From: Diplonema japonicum
Taxonomy: Eukaryota > Euglenozoa > Diplonemea > Diplonemida > Diplonemidae
Reading direction: 5' to 3'
NCBI GenBank assembly: GCA_964019335.1
Contig: OZ025745.1
Span: 1-64,000 of the forward strand
Length of the DNA stretch: 64,000 bases
Part shown: piece after piece, positions 1-9,807 of the stretch
Layout: each line of letters opens with the position of its first letter
How positions within the stretch are numbered: the stretch's first letter is position 1
Notes under the pieces: generated by a model
Seen by the model: only the letters and a program-made list of their open reading frames with translations
What the model was told of the DNA's origin: nothing
Database searches by the model: none
Program-made: the position numbers and the translations under genes

Positions 1-348
1 TTATTCTTAGCACTCCGCATCACCAGACCCGCGAAAAACTTCGAGCTGTCAAATGACGAAGCAACATGGCTGAACAGTACATGCCCCACCACCGACTACG
101 AGCTTTCCCCGCAACCTTACTCAAAGCTCACAAGAGTGCTTCAAATCGTACCTGAAATATCGCTTAACAACAAGGTAGACATCACTGTGAAGTGTTGTTC
201 CGCGTCAAGCGGCATCGTTGACGTCATCATACGAGGCAGCACTGCAGGGTGCCGCGGGGCGCACAGTGATCTTGAGGCGAAACTGTGTTACACAAGAGGC
301 AACTCCCCCCGCAGAAAATGCAAACAACAACACGAGGCCGGACCGTGA
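1..348 (+). CDS. partial open frame at the left edge, unknown
   Basis: The frame beginning at base 1 is open to a TGA at 346-348 and has no Met near the window edge, so it could be the 3' end of a gene entering from the left. Its composition looks protein-like until about base 235 (alternating hydrophobic residues, several Cys, one N-x-S/T site). It overlaps the open frame of the next gene by more than 100 bases. Either it ends as its own gene, or it is the upstream part of the 218-2854 protein joined by an intron or a frameshift. One possible join keeps frame: GTAGAC at 175 to a CAG at 245-247 (73 nt). That donor differs from the GTATG donors elsewhere here, so I do not favour it strongly. 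Confidence 0.35.
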   Translation, partial: LFLALRITRPAKNFELSNDEATWLNSTCPTTDYELSPQPYSKLTRVLQIVPEISLNNKVDITVKCCSASSGIVDVIIRGSTAGCRGAHSDLEAKLCYTRGNSPRRKCKQQHEAGP

Positions 349-2854
349 ACAACAGCTTTCCAACGCCTGCACGCCGCGTGTGCGGAAGAACCAAATTGAT
401 ACGCTTCTGAGAAGGTTCAAGGAGTCCGACAATAAGCACGACGCCGAGGGTGTGCAAAGCCACGTTAATTCACCAAAGCGTCGGGCGAAACTAACACAAG
501 AAGAGCTGTCCTACCTCGCGTGGCAGCTGCAGGAAGAGCACAGGAAAGCGTCCACCAGTACAGATAAACTGAATATTGCACAGAACCTGCTTGAGCTGAC
601 GGATCTGGCAGACAACGAGCTACAGGAAGACCTCATTTCCTCGTCGCTCAGCTCGGAAGCAGTCTCCGACGGCGAGGTCTCCTCACAATGCTCAGATGAG
701 GAATTTAATGACGTTTTCAACGACATGATGAGTGATTCTGCGACGCGGGTGAACGTTGCCGTGCAGCCCGCTCCCGAGTGCGGTACGTCCCCGCGGTCTC
801 CAAACAGGAAGCGCGGGAACGCGTTTTTAGTCTCGAAGAAAGCCTTCAAGACAACGCCCAGCGTCATGAAAGCATTCAAAGAGCAGCTCACCATCCCTGT
901 CCCCCTTGCCTTGTCCGCGGTTTTGTGCATTGTGTGTGCGATATCACGTGAAAAAGAATATCGCCAGCACCCCACGCTTCCACTTGACGAACCTGTCGGA
1001 TCTATGCCAGCCTCCGTTACTCCCGAACCCGAGTTGCTCTCGCAACAGTCCTCCACGAGCAGCGATGCAGCGAGCAGTATTCACGATCAGGAGATCATGC
1101 GTGAGGCATCGGAGTTGGAGAGTATTCATGAAGCCTCGGAGTTGGAGAGTATTCAGGAGACTGACAGCAACATCAGCGAGGAGCTTGCCTTCGTAAAGGA
1201 CATTCAAGAAGAGCTGAGCGAGAAAGAGGAGCAGGAAGAAGTTGAAGCGACACGAGAGGAAACCCCTGTCCCAGTCCCAGTCACTGACACTGAAGATGAT
1301 GAAGTTGAAGATGAAAATGAAAATGAAAATGAAAATGAAAATGAAAATGAAAATGAAAATGAAAATGAAGATGAACGTAGTGTCGCTGAATCCTGTATAA
1401 GTGGTACTGATGCCGAAGATGAAAGCACTGCCCTGTCGGAAGTCTCGTCGTCAGTAGCCTTACCTTCCATAGCAGAGACTGTGGCGTCTGCCGCGAACAC
1501 GCTCTCAGACGAGGCAAGCAGCTTGGTGCAGACTGATCATGAGCAACTACTAGCAGATCTTGAAGACAGCGAAGAGGCCTCCGTGCCGGAGGACATTTCC
1601 GAACCTGTTAGTGACGTGGACACCCCTCGGGACACCCCTCTGGACAGGAGGTTGGGCACCGTCACTTTTATGGCCGAGTTGGAGGAAAAGCCGGTGGTTG
1701 CGCCAGTCGAACACGAGGTGCTGCTTCCCCTGATAAAGGAAGTAATTCCACGACCACCTTCGCTGCTTCATGATAAGCAGCGCCATTCCGCCTTCCTTTC
1801 CACATCCCTTTCCACCTCCATACGGTCGGAGACGGGTATCGAGGTGCGCAACCTGGTGCTCCCCCCTCACGACAGGATGCATCTTGCGTCGGCCTTGATG
1901 GCCATCTTTGGTGAGGTGCGCGACATCACCTTCACGAAGCCAGGGGACAACGAGACAGGGGAGTGGGAGACTGGGATGGGGTACCTCAGGGGTTGTGACC
2001 AGACACACACTAGGAAGGACGGGACGTACGGGGCGGTCGATCTGAGCAGCGCACCCGACGTCATGCGCGTGGAGTTCGCAACGCCGGCAGCAGCAAAGCT
2101 AGCTGTGCGAAACCTGCATGGCGTGGGACTGCTGCCAGGCCTGCCCATCCTTCATGTGAGGCACGTGTTCCTCCACGGTGGCACGCTGCCAAGGAATATC
2201 CGCAAGCCGAGATGGAAGCCCGGCGCCCTTAACAGCAACACGGATCTGTGCAAAGCATGGAACCATGTCGAGCAGCTGCTCCTCGCACCCGAGACTCCCG
2301 ACAGCCCCGAGGAGAGGCACCAGAAGCACTTTAGAAGATATAGGAACAGGGTTCTGAGCAGCAAACGGCTTCGTGCGGTGTTGAACATTTATGTTCGATC
2401 GCTCCAGCGGGAGCCGGTGCTGCCCGAGTACGCCCGTGTGAAGGTGCGGTTTCAGTCCAAACACACAACGAAGGATGTGATGCCGTCGCTGCGTGCCTTT
2501 ACAATGGGTACTACGGCCATCGGGAGACAAAACGGCGTCATCCCATTTCACCGGCTGCAGGTGAAGACGGTGCGTAGGAGAAAGGGAGAGGTTGTGAACG
2601 TGCCGCACCTGCCGCTACTCACCGACACGCTGCACTCGACCGACGAGAAGCACCTTGGCATTAACAAGGCCTTCGTCCTCTCCCTAGGCATCACAAAGAG
2701 AGATGTCCCCCCGGGTGCCCTCTCGTCCACACTCCCTTCGTACCATCAAGAGGCACCACTCCCTGACGAGTGGCTTGCCATAGCCGAGACGCACGGCATA
2801 CCCTCACCACACAGCACCAGAGTAGACCCGCAGGTTAATGTGCTCAGGTGCTGA
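218..2854 (+). CDS. acidic low-complexity protein with one TM-like segment and an RRM-like region
   Basis: The frame is open from 191 to the TGA at 2852-2854, but 218 is TTG and the first in-frame ATG is at 725; the true N-terminus is unresolved and may come from the overlapping frame at 1-348. Seen, numbering from 218: a charged Ser-rich N-terminal third; one hydrophobic segment near residues 226-244; a Glu-rich middle with an uninterrupted run of EN dipeptides (DNA 1312-1371); and a folded-looking C-terminal third. Residues about 538-645 have the pattern of an RNA-recognition motif, with VRNL as an RNP2-like strand and a VMRVEFAT strand followed by an alanine-rich helix. The RRM call is a weak inference. 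The last 200 residues are basic and unrecognised. The EN run is a replication-slippage microsatellite in frame. Function unknown. Confidence 0.65.
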   Translation: MTSSYEAALQGAAGRTVILRRNCVTQEATPPAENANNNTRPDREQQLSNACTPRVRKNQIDTLLRRFKESDNKHDAEGVQSHVNSPKRRAKLTQEELSYLAWQLQEEHRKASTSTDKLNIAQNLLELTDLADNELQEDLISSSLSSEAVSDGEVSSQCSDEEFNDVFNDMMSDSATRVNVAVQPAPECGTSPRSPNRKRGNAFLVSKKAFKTTPSVMKAFKEQLTIPVPLALSAVLCIVCAISREKEYRQHPTLPLDEPVGSMPASVTPEPELLSQQSSTSSDAASSIHDQEIMREASELESIHEASELESIQETDSNISEELAFVKDIQEELSEKEEQEEVEATREETPVPVPVTDTEDDEVEDENENENENENENENENENEDERSVAESCISGTDAEDESTALSEVSSSVALPSIAETVASAANTLSDEASSLVQTDHEQLLADLEDSEEASVPEDISEPVSDVDTPRDTPLDRRLGTVTFMAELEEKPVVAPVEHEVLLPLIKEVIPRPPSLLHDKQRHSAFLSTSLSTSIRSETGIEVRNLVLPPHDRMHLASALMAIFGEVRDITFTKPGDNETGEWETGMGYLRGCDQTHTRKDGTYGAVDLSSAPDVMRVEFATPAAAKLAVRNLHGVGLLPGLPILHVRHVFLHGGTLPRNIRKPRWKPGALNSNTDLCKAWNHVEQLLLAPETPDSPEERHQKHFRRYRNRVLSSKRLRAVLNIYVRSLQREPVLPEYARVKVRFQSKHTTKDVMPSLRAFTMGTTAIGRQNGVIPFHRLQVKTVRRRKGEVVNVPHLPLLTDTLHSTDEKHLGINKAFVLSLGITKRDVPPGALSSTLPSYHQEAPLPDEWLAIAETHGIPSPHSTRVDPQVNVLRC
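1312..1371 (+). repeat. in-frame GAAAAT microsatellite (Asn-Glu run)
   Basis: About nine consecutive GAAAAT units encode alternating Glu and Asn inside the acidic protein. Perfect units suggest recent slippage. Confidence 0.8.
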
Positions 2855-2888
2855 AGAGAAACCTCTCTTGCCGTTCATTCGCTGAGAG

Positions 2889-2906
2889 TTTTTTTTTTTT
2901 TTTCAG
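2889..2906 (+). promoter_or_regulatory. polypyrimidine tract plus AG, possible trans-splice acceptor
   Basis: A run of T ends in CAG at 2904-2906, just after the stop of the acidic protein. It lies upstream of a 77-codon ATG frame (2944-3177) that I cannot support as a gene, and of the SpoVS-like gene. The same T-tract-then-AG layout precedes many genes in the window. Confidence 0.4.
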
Positions 2907-3212
2907 GTGGTGGGATAACATGAAAATATAAGAAAACCATCAGATGTGTTGTTCGCTGTTGACCTCCTCGTCGGTCATCACCGGTAGCGCCCGAGTGGAA
3001 GAACATAATGCAGATGCTCAGGGTGACGAACAGGCAGCAAACTGCACGAGCGCAGAATCTTGGTTACCCGGGACGCACCGGCTGGGGTTGAGCTGTACAC
3101 CGCACGCATTAAGGACACGACGCGGAACGCAGAAGAAGCTACAACTCGGCCGCGGCGCGCCCCTTGTAATCAAGTAGACAGTTCTTGTGCAGGGCGCCGC
3201 CAACACCGGCCT

Positions 3213-3236
3213 CCTTTAACTCATATATTTTTTTTT
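3213..3236 (+). repeat. solo 3' tail of retroelement family B
   Basis: CCTTTAACTCATATAT followed by T is the same sequence that ends the two longer family B copies (19091-19103 and 59153-59170). Here no element body is recognisable upstream, so this is an extreme 5' truncation or a remnant. Confidence 0.55.
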
Positions 3237-3439
3237 GTTTCTTTCTTCGCCGTCTTTTTCCCCCGTCTTTTTCCAAAGGCTTGCATTGTTCTTGCGTTCG
3301 TCAAAAAAAAAAAAAAGTAACGTTCTTTCTTCCTCTTGCCCATACACAACAAGCACCACAGGTCTACTCCACCCCCCACACACCACCCCCCCCCCCCCCC
3401 CCCCCCCCACATTTCTACTCTATTTTTACACATTAAAAC

Positions 3440-4537
3440 ATGACATTCCAAGTTCCTTTACAAAACGTGCAATGGGTGCCATGCCCGATGGTACAGATGG
3501 TGAAGCCTGCAGCCGTGCCTATGGGGTACGGCGTGCACGGGGGCTACCCCATGATGGTGCAGCAGGTACCGATGCCGATAAGCCACCAGGTGCAACAGGT
3601 ACAGCAGGTCCCGATCCAACTGGTGCACCCTCACCCCGTGTTGGCGAAGACTACGGAACAAAAAGAGAAACCGGAAAAGCCCGCTGCGGCACCGGTGGCT
3701 GCGGAGCCGGTTGTGAAAAAAACGCACAATTTCAGCTATGTGGACAGCAACATGACACCGTTGAGGGTGAGCGGGAAAACAAAAGCATCAGGGCTTGCAG
3801 GGGCAATTGCGAAAAGACTCCGCATGTGCCAAAGCGTGGCGGTGGAAGCAATGGGAGCAGAGAGCGTCGCCACCACAACAACAGCACTCGCGCTAGCAAA
3901 GACGTTCATAAGCATCGCAAACCTGTCGCTTCTCGTTCAAGTGGAGAGTATTTCAGCACCATCAAGGTCAGCACGCGAAGAAGCTGACCACCCTGGCCTC
4001 AGATTCATGGTTTCTGCGACACTAGAGGACTCTGTCACCACCTACAAACACGATGCAACGAGAAAGGTCCCTGAAGGTGCGCAGGTGGCAAAAATTGCAG
4101 GAAGCATCTCAAAGATGATCAGAACCACTGGAACAGAAGGTGTGATCTGCATGGGGCTTGAGGGCAGTTCTTCTCGCCTTCTGAACACATCTGTGAAGAG
4201 CATTGCTCTGTCCCGTGCAATGCTGCAGGAAAACAACCTTGATATTGTGTTCCAGCCGTACTTTAGAACACCAGATAAGAGGAGTAGTTTGGTTAATATC
4301 ACATTGTTGGTGGTGGCCAGAAAGCCAGGGACTACGCACACCTTCCTGCCCTCGTGTACTGTTTCATCTGAGGGTTCTGCGTCTGACTCGGAGCACGAGA
4401 CCTCATCGAACTCTACAGGGCCTTCGCGCTGTTCTTTAGACGTCAACGTTGATGAGGAGGATGATGATGGCCCCCCGCTGCTTCTCCCTACTGAAGATAT
4501 TATCGAAGGGTTGAATAAGTACCTTGAGAACTTTTAG
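3440..4537 (+). CDS. protein with two tandem SpoVS-like (Alba superfamily) domains
   Basis: 365 aa from the first ATG. Residues 1-100 are a Met/Val/Gln/Pro-rich low-complexity leader. Residues about 105-200 begin TPLRVSGKTKASGLAGAI and continue with a VEAMGAES segment and an alanine-rich helix ending LALAKTFI. Residues about 205-300 repeat the plan: VAKIAGSISKMIR, then a Met-Gly turn, then VKSIALSRAML, then a Pro-containing strand and a final hydrophobic strand. This order (xVSxxS..VAGAL, AxGAxAxNxAVKAIAIARG, then D/P-F strands) is the SpoVS pattern of bacterial sporulation proteins, a nucleic-acid-binding Alba-like fold; the match is clearer than to ordinary Alba. The tail is acidic/Ser-rich and ends in a short helix. 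Inferred role: RNA or DNA binding. SpoVS is normally a bacterial single-domain protein of about 86 aa, so the tandem eukaryotic form is unusual. Confidence 0.72.
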   Translation: MTFQVPLQNVQWVPCPMVQMVKPAAVPMGYGVHGGYPMMVQQVPMPISHQVQQVQQVPIQLVHPHPVLAKTTEQKEKPEKPAAAPVAAEPVVKKTHNFSYVDSNMTPLRVSGKTKASGLAGAIAKRLRMCQSVAVEAMGAESVATTTTALALAKTFISIANLSLLVQVESISAPSRSAREEADHPGLRFMVSATLEDSVTTYKHDATRKVPEGAQVAKIAGSISKMIRTTGTEGVICMGLEGSSSRLLNTSVKSIALSRAMLQENNLDIVFQPYFRTPDKRSSLVNITLLVVARKPGTTHTFLPSCTVSSEGSASDSEHETSSNSTGPSRCSLDVNVDEEDDDGPPLLLPTEDIIEGLNKYLENF

Positions 4538-5369
4538 GGGAGTGGGAGAAGAATGGGAAGGGAAAAAAAAAAAAAAAAAAGAAAAAAGGCGGGAGGGGTA
4601 TTTATACTTCCTGTTTTTTTTTTTCGCAAAAAAAAAAAAAAAAAAAATGGGGAAAAAGAGGGGGACGGAGGAATGGGGGAGGGGGGGGGAGGAGAAAAAG
4701 AATCCAATTAGGTTGTTCTTTATTCTACTTCCCCCCCCCCCCCCTTTCGGTATCCTCTCCCAATGTTTTTTTTTTCTCTCCCGCCTTTTTTTTTTGTTTC
4801 TCGAGAAAAAAAGCGGGGAGAAAAAAAAAAAGAAAAAAAAAAAGCCAACAAAGAAATCCTATTTTTTTTCTGAAATGAGTTTTCTTATGCACGACTTTTT
4901 TATTTACAAAAAAAAAAATGAAAGGAAAAAAAAAACCAAAATGGGAGGGGGGTATAAGAGGGGGGGTGGAAAAATGAGAATGGAGAAAAACAATTCCCTA
5001 TTTTTTTTCCCCCCCCCGCTGGTGATAGTTTTTGACCCTTTTAGTAAACTCTTGGAAGGTTTTTTTTTCATTTTTTGTTTTAAAAAAAGATTTTATTTTA
5101 TTTTTTTTTGCAGTAATTGTCTTCAGATTACCGCAATTTATTTCTTTTTTTTTTTCTTTGAATTTCACACCACAGATTTTTTGTTATTAGCTTACAAGCA
5201 TTTTAACTTGTATGGTTATGTTTATTATTATTTTTTTTTCCACATTTTCCTACCTCCACCCTCTCATATGAAAGCCCGGTTTACGTTTTTTTTATTTTGA
5301 TTCGCGGAATGCTATTAAAAGAAGGAGGGTCTGGAAGAAAAAAAAAAATCAATATCTGTTGAAAGAGCA

Positions 5370-5406
<37 letters not shown>

Positions 5407-8100
5407 CTTGCCCTGCTTTATTCCATTTTTATATCTTATACAGAAGTAAAGATTTCGGCAAAGAAAAAAGGCAGGAAAAGAAAAAAGCAAGGCAAGAAGG
5501 AGAACATAAAGCAGAAAAGTTGGCCCCCAGGTAAGATGCACATTAAAAGAAAAAAAAAAAGAGTTTTTTTGTGTTCCCAAGAAGGAAAAAAAAACGCATT
5601 CTGTAAGGGGTGTTATTATTTCTTTCGCTTTCTCCTTTTTCTTTCCACCCCCCCCCCCCCCCCCCCCCCCCGGAAGGGAAAAAAAAGAAAAAAAAAGTGA
5701 ACCACCACAACAAAAAAAAAGATTATTATCCCACGAAAAGAACAAAAAAAAAATCCCAGAGATTGAAAGAAGGAAGGGGGACTAGGCAAACACTAAAAAA
5801 AAAAACCCCCACACACCTCACCAACCCCTCAGACACCCGAACTACTGCGACACTATTTTTTTTCTTCTTTTCTTTTTTTTTTTCTTCTTTCTTTTTATAG
5901 TTTCTTCTGAGAAAGGTCATAGAGAATTCAAAAAAAAAAGGGGGGGAGGGAAAGTGCACGCAAAAGGGTTCGTGTTTGTGAGTATTGGTGTCGTCGATCC
6001 CACACTTTTTTTTTTTTTTTTTTTAACAATTGAAAACAAAAAACAATCTTTTTTGTTAAAAAAGAAAAGGGAGGGGGGATTATGGTAGAAGATAAACTCA
6101 GGGAGCGCACTCCAGCTTTTCTTTTTGCTGGAGTTGTAAACAGAATAGCAAAAGCTTGGGTGTGACCCCTTTTTTTTTAAAAAAGATTTCTTCGGCCTCC
6201 TTCTTTTTTTTTTTTTTTTTTCTCCCTCTCTCTACCTCTCATTTTTTTTGAACATATAGTTACGGTGTTTAGCCTAGCCCCCCCCCCCCCCCCCCCCCCC
6301 CGCGTCTTCCTTTTAATTCTTTCTCTTAACAAAAAATTAAAAGAAAAAAGATTTTCCTCTGTTTCTGTAGTTCTATCGAGGTGGGTTTTGTTTTTTTAGT
6401 CGCGCTTTTCACACTACTTTGGTCGCAGCCCAACAAAGAAGAAGAAGAAGAAAAAAAAAAAAGAGCCAAATTCTTCACTTGCAATCAATATATTGGACAC
6501 ATATATTTTTTTTTTTTTTCCCTCTTTTTTTTTTCCCCTAAGACTACTTCGCGAAAGAAAAGGAGGAAAGAAAAAAAAAGAAGAAGAAGGAAAAAAAAAA
6601 AGAAAAAAAAAGCCCCCTGGTGGGTTTGCCACAATTGCAATCACTTTGTCACGCTCTTGTGGTGGTTCCATGAGAACCATGGAAGAGCAGTATATGGTTG
6701 CTTTTTGGGTAGTCGTCACCACGAAAAAAAAAAAAAGAAAAAAAAAAAAAAAAAGGAAAAAAAAACGGGGGAGGGGTGTCCCCTAACTCCCCATGTTTTT
6801 GTATTTCGATTTTCTCCTCCCCTCTTTTTCGTTTCTTGTTTGCCTTAGTCGCATTTGAAGCGTTTTTTTTTTTTTTTTTTTTTTTTTTTTTCCCTTACAT
6901 TTCTTTTTTAAACGGTTGGGGGGTAAACAGGTGAATAAACGAGTTTTCAATTCTCACCGCATTTAACTGCTCGAAAAAAAAAAAAAAAAAAAAAAAAAAA
7001 ACAAAAAAAAAACTGTACAGGAAGGAGAGAGGGGAAAAAAAAAAAGAAAAGAAATGAGTGGCAAAATGGGGCCGTCTGAGCTGATATCTTTTTTTTTTAT
7101 GTAGTATTCTTTTTAAAAGACTTGGAGTAGACCCTTGCTGTCCCTGTTTTTACTTGCACTCTCTTGCTTTTCTCTGCTCATTTTCTCTCTTCTTCTTGCG
7201 TCTTCCCTCCCTCCCCCCCCCTCCCCCTCCACCCCTTTGCCATTTCGGCTGAGGGAAGGTAGCGTGAATGGGGGACATCTATAAAAAAATTAAAAAAAAA
7301 AAAAAAAAAAAAAAAACGAGAATAATAATAATAAAAAAAAGCAGTTTGCTTGCATGGTTTTTCTTTTTTTTTTTCTTTTTTTTTTTCTTTTTTCTTTTTT
7401 TTTTTTCCACGGACCGAGGAAAAAAGGGTTCGGCTATGTCGCTAGGGTTGACGGTAATGTAAGGAAAAGTAATCCCCAAATGCCTCGCCACTTTTAGTCA
7501 TTTCGTCAAACATTTAAAATAACAAGAAATCTTTGGGGGAATGGCTGTTGTCTATGCAAATTTGATGAGGATATGGAAAACAAATTCATGGAATAACGGA
7601 TATACGCAGTAGCTACTTTTATTACCCAACATTTGTGACATAGCAGATACCCCTTTTCCCCCCCCTTTTTTTTTCATCTAACTCACTTTTTTCTCCTTAT
7701 TTGAGGCATTACCGAAAAAGAAAAAAAGAAAACCTCTTTTTTTTTTCTTTTTTTTTTCCCCTATGTTTTCCCCCCCTCCCTTCCACCTTTCTTTCCCGAA
7801 AAAGGAAAGGGTGTGGAAGGGGGAGGGCGGAAAAAGCACAAAAAACGCAAAAGAAAAAAAAGAGAAAAAAAAAACAAAAAACAAAAAAAAAAAAAAAGAG
7901 AAGATACCTCCATGTTGAAAAAGAAAAAAAAGAAAAAAGAAAAAAAAAAAAGCATAAGCCCTTTTTTTTTTTTTTTTTTTTTTTTTTGTCCTGCACTTTG
8001 AGTTTTTTTCCCTTCTTTTTTCTTTCTTTTTTTTCCCCCCCTCTCTTACCTTTTAAAAAAGTCTTTTTTGTTGTTGTTGCTTCGAACTTTAAAAAAAAGA
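4538..8100. other. 3.5-kb homopolymer-rich intergenic desert
   Basis: Almost entirely runs of A, T, C or G, including poly-C tracts of more than 20 near 5649 and 6277 and a T run of about 30 near 6863. Every open frame here is made of Lys, Phe or Pro runs from the homopolymers and none has a domain. The only recognisable item is a solo family A tail at 7988-8005. No RNA gene seen. Confidence 0.7.
7988..8005 (+). repeat. solo 3' tail of retroelement family A
   Basis: GTCCTGCACTTTGAGTTT is identical to the sequence that ends the full-length element (14859-14876) and its 3' fragment (16370-16387). It lies just before the inverted-repeat element with no element body attached. Confidence 0.6.
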
Positions 8101-9119
8101 AATATGAGCTCGTCCGAAAAAAAATGTCAACACTTTTTTGGGCACCTCCGAAAATTGCTTGTTTTGATTATTTGAGCAAAAAAAGGGCAGCATGCAACCA
8201 TAGGAAGATGACATATATGGTGTACCTGTTGCCGTTCTTTCAATTGCGATGCTTGTTTTGCCATGAGGGTGGCAACCGGCTGCCCCCGGGAAGCGAAAAA
8301 CAGAGGTCAGAAAAACGACGAAAAATGTTTAAAATGCAGTTTAAAAGCTTGAAATGCAGCACCTAGGGTGCATAAAAGTGGTGAACACACACCTTTGTGA
8401 CCTCTGGGCACAACCCAGGGTCGGGTTACTGTTAAAAGTACTTAGCGAAAAATATATGGCGTTGCATAGCCCCCAAAAAACCGGTTTTTTTTAGCCCTAT
8501 TTTTTGCTTTTTCGAGGGGTTCCTAAGGGAATTGCCTGAAAGGCCTATTTTCCTGAAAACCCAATTCTTAACACTTGCCTGCTCAACATCGGTATCTTTG
8601 GGGCCAAATATGCACTATCTGCTGAGGTTTGTCATCTTTTTTCTTACTCATGACAAATTAAAAATTGAGAAGTTTGCTTTTAAAGGGCCCTTAAGGGATT
8701 TTAGCGGCATTGTAGCCTAAAATAGGCAAAAATGGCAGTATTTTCCCCACCCCATTTTAATAGTGATAAAGAGCCCAAACCACCCAAAATGACCCCTTAA
8801 GTTTCACAGATTTCCCATCTGCGTCCATTTCTTCTCGCTTTTCATTGAAGAAAACAAAAATAAAATATGGAGCCTGGCATTTACAATTTCCGGATGCCAA
8901 AAACTAAAAAAAAAACCATTCTAAAAAGCATGTTTTTGCACGCGCGTTTTAGAAATGAAACAAACGGCGCATTGTGACCTATATGGTGAAGCACACTTAG
9001 ACCGCAATTCTGCACACAAAGTGGTGTCGGACTACTTTTGTACTTAGAAGTTTTCCGAGGGTTTTCCATTGCAAAAGAGGGTCATTTGTTGACATTTTTT
9101 TTTCAGACGAGCTCATATT
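8101..9119. mobile_element. non-autonomous DNA transposon-like element with 33-bp terminal inverted repeats
   Basis: Bases 8101-8132 (AATATGAGCTCGTCCG, A-run, TGTCAACA) are the reverse complement of 9087-9119 (TGTTGACA, T-run, CAGACGAGCTCATATT) apart from one substitution and one base in the A/T run. The 1,019 bp between the outer ends are homopolymer-poor compared with the flanks and contain no ORF above about 62 codons, so the element would be non-autonomous (MITE-like). Flanks are A-runs on both sides, so a target-site duplication cannot be read. The superfamily is not recognisable. Confidence 0.72.
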
Positions 9120-9168
9120 AAAAAAAAAAGGGAGAAGGATAAAACAAAAAAACAAAAAAAAAAAAAAA

Positions 9169-9735
9169 ATGAAAATTGTAACAACAATAGTAATGCTGGC
9201 ATTAGTTATCGGGGAAGGGTTAAAATTCGCAGGCGTTCTCAGTCCATGTGTGGCGGGCTGGGGAATATGGTTTGTGGAGGAATCCCTGGCCAACGCAATA
9301 GTGGCATTATTTGGAGTGGGTTTGCTTCTCAAAGGAACGGAGGAGAGCTACGGAAGCTGCGTGGCTCTTCTGGGGTTGGTTTTTTACGCTGTAGTGTGCA
9401 GCATTTCGGGATGGGTTGTTTGGAAACCAGCACTCTGCCGCCCAGGGCTCCTACCACCTCTCTTCGCCTTGCTGACATCTGCCTTCTCCGAGATGTCATT
9501 CACTTGCCACTCCGTTCCCCCTTTAGCCGTCCTTTTACTCGTTGCTATGTATAATACTCCACAGCTTCCTACCTACGCCCCAGCTTGGCTTCTAGGCATG
9601 GCAGCTCCTCCTCCATTTGGCAGCTTTGGTGGGTTCGTGGCAGGTGTTCTCGATCCGATACTGGCCCCTGTCATCCTCCACTATGTGAAGCACACAGGTG
9701 TTGTTGCGGGAGACGAGTCACTACCATTGTTGTAA
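9169..9735 (+). CDS. small multi-pass membrane protein, unknown
   Basis: 188 aa from an ATG placed directly after a long A-run. The protein is almost wholly hydrophobic, with about five or six possible membrane segments: an N-terminal one resembling a signal anchor (residues 5-25), then near 30-52, 62-85, 97-130 and 140-175, connected by short Gly/Pro loops. There are few charged residues and no catalytic motif I recognise. It ends about 30 bases before the 5' end of the full-length retrotransposon, so the element has inserted just behind the gene, perhaps replacing its original 3' flank. Family unknown; a transporter-like or scaffold membrane protein is possible but unsupported. Confidence 0.6.
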   Translation: MKIVTTIVMLALVIGEGLKFAGVLSPCVAGWGIWFVEESLANAIVALFGVGLLLKGTEESYGSCVALLGLVFYAVVCSISGWVVWKPALCRPGLLPPLFALLTSAFSEMSFTCHSVPPLAVLLLVAMYNTPQLPTYAPAWLLGMAAPPPFGSFGGFVAGVLDPILAPVILHYVKHTGVVAGDESLPLL

Positions 9736-9807
9736 TATTTTTTTTATTTATTTTTTTTTTTACACGGAAGCGACGCACACGAAGCCCGTCCCCGGGAACC
9801 GGGCCCG

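Noticed and set aside
2944-3177. 77-codon ATG frame after a T tract and AG
   Set aside because: Composition is unremarkable, no domain, and no further support; kept only as a possible transcript region.
4524-5300. Long open frames made of Phe, Lys and Pro
   Set aside because: They are translations of A, T, C and G runs, start at non-ATG codons or inside repeats, and have no domain. The same holds for frames at 5359-5900, 6381-6848, 7701-8366, 33279-34066 and 34387-35125.
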